The notes beneath the pieces are model-generated. The model did no database searches and was not told the origin of the DNA. It saw nothing but the letters and a program-made list of their open reading frames with translations. Shown one piece after another: positions 48,501 to 55,680 of a DNA stretch of 55,680 nt; position 1 is the first letter of the stretch, and each line of letters opens with the position of its first letter. The stretch is from the NCBI RefSeq assembly GCF_000524195.1, contig NW_020170385.1:2098642-2154321 (forward strand). The letters are read 5' to 3'. A program made the position numbers and the translations under genes. Source of the DNA: Echinococcus granulosus. Taxonomy: Eukaryota > Platyhelminthes > Cestoda > Cyclophyllidea > Taeniidae.

Positions 48501-51500
48501 TTACATGAGAAACACTCGACGTAGCAAAGCAGTATCTAATAGGAGCGAATGGACTTCAAAGCCCAGGAAAGTGTATAATTTTTATTATCAATAAAAAAAG
48601 AGAATTAAAGCGTCTTTATGACAGCTTCAAAAAGCAGAACGAAGGTGCCCGAAGGATACACTATAAGGAGAATGGGATGGATCTTTCAGGATAAAGTCTA
48701 CACACTTTCTGAAATGTTTCCCATTAGTCAGGGCAATACCGAAAGCTCAACAATTAAAGAATGCAGCATGAAAGAGCAGGTAAAGAGATTCAGCTAGTAA
48801 ATTGGTGTTTGATCAGAGTGTCTCAGACTATAGGTAGAAAAAAAGTCCGATAGTTAATAAATTTGTTATCGAGCATGAATAACGTGGTTAACCAGATAGC
48901 AATAGCGCATACAAAAACACACCTTTGACGTATCACTACTTGGCTGCGTGTGCTGTTCAAAAACGTTGCTGAAAACGGCAATCACATCGATGCGTACCAA
49001 ATCCTCGAGGTCTATAAGGACTTCCATGACTGCCCGAGCTCGACGAAGCATGTCCGAAGGCCTAATCAGGCGATGAGGCTCCGCATCTGACTTGTCTGCT
49101 GGCCCCGTGGGACTGGAAGCAGGCAACATGGGAATAGTGTAATTAGTATTAAGGCGATGATAAAGCCAAAACGAGCCGCTTGAAACGCCACTTATGATGC
49201 TTGAAACGTAAAGGACAATGTTTCCCCAAAAGCATCTAATGTTACTAATAGAAAACTAGCATCTCTTCAAAAAAACCGATTTATGCAAATAGCAAAAAGC
49301 AGACACAAAACGACCATTCAGCTGCTTTTTAATGCCGCAATGAAACAAACAGTTTAACAAAGCTTTAAATCTCTCAAATACCGGGCATAGAATTCATAAA
49401 AGCGGCAATTAGCCAGGCTGGCACTCGAAGGTGAAAAGTATATGCGCTATACTAGAACGATACATGTAGTCTACGAAACAATACCCTGATATATAAACTG
49501 ATGCAAACACGAATAAAACATGCATATTGAACTGTGGGAGCATATTTAACAACAAAAAGAGGAAAAATAAAAACAGGAAATAAAAAAAGAAGACCGACAC
49601 TTATTTAAGATAAGACGATAGAAGGAACAAATAAACAGTTGAGTATATTGTTGACAGGATGGCAACCACAGGTGTGTGTCTCGTAAAGCACATGATTTTC
49701 GTGTTGCTAGCACTCGAGACTATTGGATTGGAAAGTGAAAAAAGATTAAATACCCTGATTCTCACAAAAGAAAAAAAACTGTTGGCCCAGCAGCGCATTA
49801 CCAAAATCAACATAAAGCGGAATTAGTCTTAGAGAGAGCAAAACAAAAGTGCATAGAAGCTCAAGATGTGCCCCATGAACATGCAACAAAGTGCATACAA
49901 TTAGTCGAAAAGGCAAATTTCAAATAAAGGCTGTTATTACCACAAAATATTATTAATAAAATTGGTAGTTCATTTTGTTAAGGTAGTCAGCAGATCTATC
50001 CTTTCACCGAATGGAAGCTGAATGCATAGTATGCGAAATGTTGGGCTTTATGGCGATGCAAAGAAACATGCATTCGTCGCTGGTCGGACCCGATACATAG
50101 TTAAACACTAAGACCGTACGAAGACAAATGTGCAGGGTCGACCTACTAAGAGGGTCACAAAGAGGGGAGGGATTGGTGTGAGGCGTCGCGTGATAGCACC
50201 GATGCTGCTACAACGCCACATTTCCGCATCTCTTTGAAAAACGGAGTTATAAAGGCGTGAACAAAGAGCTGAAATTATTTCCGAAAACGAGGCGTTTGAC
50301 AGCTGGAAGTGTGCGGTCAAGGAAAGGTAGAATTACGTCAAAATGCATTATTCGGGGACAAACAAATAGATCGGCCTAGACAACCCTCGCATTGGTGGAA
50401 AAACCAAGAGCTGTCAATGCACCGCAGAAAATGTGGTTAGGAGACCGTTAAAATACACTGAATTCGAAGGGAAATCTACGTCAATCGACAGGTATTTCCA
50501 GCTAGGCGGTAAGATGCGTGAATGTCCGTTGCGGCTGGATGATGCTGGAACTCACTGATAAGTAGGTAGTGGGTGGTGAGCTTTTCATTTAGTGCCCCTA
50601 GCCTACTTGCAAGTGTGAGTAATCACATGTCTGCGCCTAAATATGGCTGATTCGTTCAGTCGCAGTGGTGAGGAGACCAGACCGCAGGTGCATAAAAATT
50701 GGGGTCGCGTCTACAGCTGCCGATTGGTTATCGAGGAAACAAGCACAAGCAGCAGTGCGTTCGAGATAAACAACGTAGAAAATGGGTTTCAAATAAGAAA
50801 TCATCGCTGATTTAGAATTTGTTCTTACATTAATTGAATCAAAATCCCATAAAAGATTACTAATGCTCTTGAGCATGAGGATAGATTATCATAAAATAAC
50901 AAAGCACATAATTTGCGACCCGAATCAGCAGTAGAAGTTAATGCGCAATTAGGGATGTATGGACCAACGGTAATTACTGGATTAAATTAAAACTAGACTA
51001 AATTAGGCCAAAACAGATACTAAAACTGATTTGCATACACCTAATGGTGGGTGTAAACGCCAAGAAAATTAGTTTGACAACTTGACAATAATTGATTTGA
51101 CTCCGAAAATCCACGTAACTCCTACTTCAAGAGCTGCGAAAACTGGACACAAGTGGCTTTTAGCCATAGCAATATGTCTCCGTATTTCGTTAGCTGAGGC
51201 TGAAATGCTTAATTTCCACCAGGATGCAGCACTGACCATTCACGGCTTTTGAACTGTACAAGAAAAAGTAAAATCGAACGCAGAGTAAACAATGGGCAAA
51301 TACCATTTTTGAACACCGAGCCTAGTGTAACTCGATAAATGAATGACAGCCAATGGACTGAGTGGCAAAATGAAATCTAGGTACCATGATTTAGTTCAAA
51401 AAATCCACGTTTTCTATTTGGTACACAAATGGAAAAAAAAACAAGACAAAACAGCCATAACGCACAAAAGCCATCGAGTTGGAAATATTTGTGGACTTGA

Positions 51501-54277
51501 TGACTCACACCGTTGGGGTAGCAGCAACAACCACATTACCCTGACGATAAAGCCATTGGCTAAACGGAATCCAAATTTAGAAGACTAACACCAAATGGCT
51601 TGACAATTAGTAATACAAACAGCTACATAAAAAAATATAGAAATTGCTTAAATAATCGAGTAATAAATTCATAACACACGCAGCAACACAAATTACATAC
51701 TTAGGACGCGGTTGAGTGGAGGAATCCACAGGACTATAGGACCAGAAGACGGAAACAACCGTTTTAAAAGCTAACACACTATGGGAAATGGTTAACAAGT
51801 CGAAAGAAGTTGTGAAACTAAGTCACTTGATTTAAATTACAAAAAGAAATGGATAGCCCAAAAAGCTATTAGAGCTATGAATCAGAGTAACGGATTAGTA
51901 ACGACAAATAACTTCTGACATTAGGGCGTACAAAGTGCTTTAGGTCTCTCGGAGAACTTTTTACAAAGTGTAAAAGATTAAAGTAACTTAAACACCTATG
52001 TCAACTAACATAGCGTATAAAAAACAAGAGCACCTACTAGGTTTTCACAATAGGGCGAAGATATTCGAATAAACGCATCTGAAGTTCTGTTTGAAGAACT
52101 GTCCGAGGATCGAACACTTCTTCAAAAGCATGTAGCTCTTTTTGAAAATTGAGCGCAGAACAAAGCTGTGAAAGCGTGAAGAGAGTCTTGTCATGTATAG
52201 TTTGATCGACGCGATCGCGACGAAAACTCTCCATACCGGGCATCAATATTACGTTAGTTGGCTGTCCGAACCCAGATACAGTTTTGTTTTTCTTTATGGT
52301 TCCGTTAGTGTCAGCGGCCTTCTTCTTCATCAGCTTTTCCTCGATAAGCCAAGGCACACTATTTTGGGGCGCCAGTTGTTCGGCCAAGGTGCACACTTCC
52401 TCCAATCGAGTGAAAAAGGCGGTACACAGTGCATCCACTAACTTTCGGCAAAATCGACGGGTCAAGTTTCCTGCAGTTCTGCCGATAATAAAGCGTTCTT
52501 TTGGACACATCTCATGACAAATGTTCACAAAACTAGCAGGTAAACTGAGAAATACGCCAGAATAGCGTAACTGAGAGGGGTAGGCAAGGCTGTGGTTAAA
52601 AACCTCCTCCAACTTGTTCCAGTAAAAGTAATACACCGAGAGGTCAGACACTTGACGAAGGAGATCTTCGATTTGGTCTATTAAACGGGTATGGAAGGTT
52701 GTGGAGTGAAGATGCTCTGCCAGACGACGGCAATTAGCCAATGGGAGTGGAGAATCCTTTGCTGAAAGAATTGCTTGCAAACGAAGCCAATCAAGCCGAA
52801 GACTTGCAAATTCGCAATGACGAGGAGCACTAGAGGTTAGTAGGTCTTCAACCTCTCGAAGTCGAGTCAGCATTCCGTTGAAAATATCAACCTCTTCCAT
52901 GGGAAGATAATTAATAGATGGACAAAGGTATTCTTCTAGTCCAGGGGCGTCATACAGTGGAAGCATTTGAATATGAAAGCGTTGAATTACAGGAGTGTAG
53001 CGTCTAACTAGGTGACGAAGATCCTCTATGTAGTATAGCAACTCAGGCAGAGCAACATCAGCAAACTCCTCAACGTTAATATTCTTTTTTGGTTGCATGT
53101 TGTTGGAATGTCGGAGAAGCCAGTGAATTTCATCAGCAGCATAGGAAAGTCCCCAGAATACAATGAAGGCTTTTGGGCCAAGAAGGCCAGGTTGATCTGA
53201 TAAAACTGAATGAATTTGTCGCAGGGAGGAACGCAGATAGGCTCTTCTGTCAGAATGAGCCCCAGGAGCCTGTGAGTAAGCGATAGACATAGCCTCTTTA
53301 ATGTCAGAAAGGCGTTTGGAGGATGATTTTCCTGTCCAAACGGATTCGAAGAAAGTGATTAACAAACTATGTACGTGAATAACTTCATCTCGAAAAAGAA
53401 CGACAACATAGCTATTTCTGAGTGCAAGACGAATCCGAGTGAAAGCGTCATCACCGTCTCCGGAAGTTGACGGACCAACTAACAAGAAGCCAAACACAAC
53501 CCAGCGCTCCATTACCTCATATGAGAGCAGTTCACAGGCTAGTTGATCACTCAGTGCCGTGTGGGTGATCTTGCGCGGCTCCGCAAGAATGTTAAGAAAA
53601 AGGCTATCCCGCCAATTCTGCGCACGTACAGTTCGTCGGATAAAGAAGTCGTTCAAGGAAGCTAAAGCTAGTGAGAGAACAGGAGCATAGGGTTTAAATT
53701 CCTCCAGGAGACGCTTTAAAAGTATCTCAGGGGGTTCAGCGAAACGCTCGGCCATTCTGGAAAAATTAGGCTCGGGTTTGCCATTTGCTTGCTCGAACAA
53801 GAAGTTAAAGAGCGTGAGAATAGCTTTGAGGTCGGGAATCCGAGTAAGGAAATACATCACTGCAAAGTAGTTTGATGTAAGTTCGAGGTACAGATGTGTT
53901 AAATCCGAATTAAGAGTGATTTCAAGACGAATTCCCGCATTACTAATCCGTTGCAACAGGTCTAAAACATTATCCTGCACCTCCAAAACATCCACAAAGT
54001 TGTAGTACAGGAGAGATGTTTGCTTAAAAATTTCCTTCTGATTACAAAAAATGTTAAGGGTGGAAGTAGATCGGGTATCAAGACTCGGAAATTTCTTCAA
54101 AAGAACCTTCCAAGCACTGTCAAAAGCCTTATCACCACCAGGCAAGAAAGGATGACGAGTATCAGAGTCAGCGAGATTAGTTTTCATAAAATACAAGCGA
54201 CTCAACACACCCAGCTGACGTCTGTTTAAGATGGATAACCGCTCGGCGATTTTTGACTGCTTTGTGTTCGTTGTCAT
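45507..54277 (-). CDS. NCKAP1: NCKAP1 (Nap1/HEM), WAVE regulatory complex subunit (6 exons)
   Basis: Exons from the 5' end: 54277-52038, 49112-48923, 48432-48240, 47101-46845, 46554-46063 and 45935-45507. All are in phase, giving 1266 residues (human about 1128). NCKAP1 pairs with CYFIP and is a structural half of the WAVE complex, which drives Arp2/3 actin assembly at the membrane. Family blocks run through the whole length: KIAERLSILNRRQLGVLSRL at the N terminus, YYNFVDVLE, LFRDEVIHVHSL, VLSDQPGLLGPKAFIVF, DEIHWLLRHSNNM, LRLDWLRLQA, MCPKERFIIG; then IDVIAVFSNVFEQHTQ, RAEEYSDLNELRALAELIGP, GMKYLDSRI, LQYHIACLFIVFVANALPQL, STEFLALASSNLLRLG and NRDSVYLLFDEIV. The ATG at 54277 fits the family start; an earlier in-frame ATG (54331) lies in unconserved sequence. 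Oddities: a Gly/Thr-rich insert in exon 5 and a C-terminal extension with six consecutive histidines. Confidence 0.95.
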
Positions 54278-55415
54278 TGTTTTACAGGTTTTTATTTCAA
54301 CCAAAATTGATCCTGCATAAAGACAAGACAACTAGCATAATATCATTTTGAAAACACTTGCTATTAGGGCTAGATTGTGTCAAATAAATGTATGCATCTA
54401 CACTAAAAAAATGGAAAAGAGACATGATCAAACCTAAGGGAGGCATATTTTGGTGGTGCTCGAATGGCATTAAAGACACGAAGCAGTATTGAAATCAGCC
54501 GTTCAAGTCCAACACAAATCTAAGTCAAAAATAAAGATCACGTTTCCAAATCATTAAAAAACATCAACGGAGAAACGCATAGTGGTACCTCCGGGCAGAA
54601 ATTACATAAAGCCTTGAAACATCACCTAAGAGCCTAGCAAATTCACTTAAGCCGCAAAATAAACAATTCACTTTATTTATTATAGTAAACATGGACAAAC
54701 AAATGAAAAGATATTTTCTTCTATTAAAATACAGTTTCAGGTTTTTAACTTGGTGACAAACACTTGGTGACTGGGAATCCTCCAAATAATTAACCGACTA
54801 AAATGGACTTAATTTATGCTTCACGACCATTATTAACGATAGTGGAACACCGAAATTTAACTCTTTAAAGGGCCCTCAAAGCCTTATTTAACAAGAGTAA
54901 TTCATGTCACAGATTTTTAAGACATGTTTATTCGGCTATACGCCGTCATCGTAATGCCCATCTGGATTCCAGGCTTGGAGGCACGTGCCCCTGAACAGAA
55001 TTCTGACTGATTGCGCAATGAGTAGAGATAGCGTCAGTTATATGGGATATTTCGACACCTAAATTTCACCTTTGGCTTTCGGACATTTGTTCTTGTTCAA
55101 CCATCGAGCACTCTGAACTCGTCCCAATGCACTGGAACAGGATCGTTTATTCTTATCTTATAACACCAGGAATCTGCACTCACGACCCTATTTCTGTCCA
55201 TATGAACTGGGTTTTAACGAAACTACAGAATGATCACTTTGTCCACTAATTGTAAGCGAAGTTTAATTTTGTTATCTAGGTGTTTATTTGTCGTACTTTT
55301 AAAAACAGCTGGTCTTCTAAAGCTTTCGTTCTTTAATCTAAACAGCGCTTTTACTATTCTCTCCCATAATAAATAAGCTCCTACCTACTGTCGAATTAGG
55401 AATTGTAAAATTAAC
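54278..55415. other. Region upstream of NCKAP1, no gene seen
   Basis: AT-rich sequence presumably holding the NCKAP1 promoter and 5' untranslated region. Short frames on both strands look random. No RNA gene or repeat is recognised. Confidence 0.4.
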
Positions 55416-55641
55416 TTCTTTATTGTCAGACAAATTTTCTGACATGTTCAGTCGTGCTCTAAATGACACCTTTGAACGAATGCATGGAGCAATGGTATGC
55501 AGCTGCGTGCTCGACCAATTGCAGTGTGTTGGTTTGTTGAGTGAATTAAGAGAAACGCATGAGTATGTCAAAATCATCATCAGTTTACGCAATTCTGAAG
55601 GTGAACTGCCTAAAGTTCATAATGCTAACCATATCACATGA
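55416..55641 (+). CDS. Possible exon of an unrecognised gene (partial)
   Basis: An acceptor-like site (TTCTTTATTGTCAG) near 55.43 kb is followed by an open frame that ends at 55641, with DKFSDMFSRALNDTFERMHG and ETHEYVKIIISLRNSEGELP in it. The composition is protein-like and amphipathic, but I recognise no family. The opposite strand is also open here over part of the range, so coding on either strand, or none, is possible. It lies at the right edge, so the rest of a gene could be outside the window. Confidence 0.25.
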
Positions 55642-55680
55642 GGAGAAAATAGAGGTGTGGAGCGTGAATAATGGGTCTCC

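Noticed and set aside
1..55680. CRISPR arrays, bacterial operons, prophage or toxin systems
   Set aside because: Spliced metazoan genes fill the window; no regularly spaced repeats or prokaryotic gene organisation are seen.

Overview
This window looks like nuclear DNA of an invertebrate animal, most likely a flatworm. The genes are split by GT-AG introns, TAA, TAG and TGA all act as stops, the base composition is AT-rich, and the gene set (neuroligin, WAVE-complex subunit, MCM10, NEXT-complex subunit, MBF1) is that of a metazoan. The flatworm assignment rests on general family resemblance and on the style of a decayed Ty3/gypsy element; no species can be named from the sequence alone. All exon structures below were built by hand from splice signals, reading phase and family resemblance.

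Layout, left to right. (1) 1236-11424, plus strand: a neuroligin-like synaptic adhesion receptor with a carboxylesterase-like ectodomain, one membrane helix and a cytoplasmic tail (10 exons). (2) 12327-20614, minus: replication factor MCM10 (13 exons), tail-to-tail with the neuroligin. (3) 21503-24132, minus: a ZCCHC8-like subunit of the nuclear exosome targeting (NEXT) complex whose zinc knuckle appears to be lost. (4) 24133-25931: a head-to-head intergenic stretch carrying an inverted-repeat (foldback) element. (5) 25932-26404, plus: the transcriptional co-activator MBF1/EDF1, with its extreme N-terminal exon not found. (6) 28357-31908, plus: a protein of unknown function built from degenerate repeats with Asp-Trp-Phe-x-His and Glu-Ala...Arg-Gly...Leu-Leu motifs. 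(7) 32113-44147, minus: a 1583-residue, mostly low-complexity protein whose C-terminal coiled coil recalls the centrosomal protein MPHOSPH9; its second intron holds a decayed Ty3/gypsy retrotransposon (about 37.4-41.3 kb) in antisense orientation. (8) 45507-54277, minus: NCKAP1 (Nap1/HEM/Kette), the WAVE-complex subunit, complete in six exons. (9) An unrecognised possible exon near the right edge.

The genes do not form a pathway. They are an ordinary animal gene neighbourhood with two convergent pairs (stops about 0.9 kb and 0.2 kb apart) and one divergent pair whose shared upstream region was colonised by a repeat. The features most worth a second look are the loss of the zinc knuckle in the ZCCHC8-like protein, the unknown repeat protein, the large divergent coiled-coil protein, the half-preserved catalytic triad of the neuroligin and the foldback repeat family (three copies in the window).
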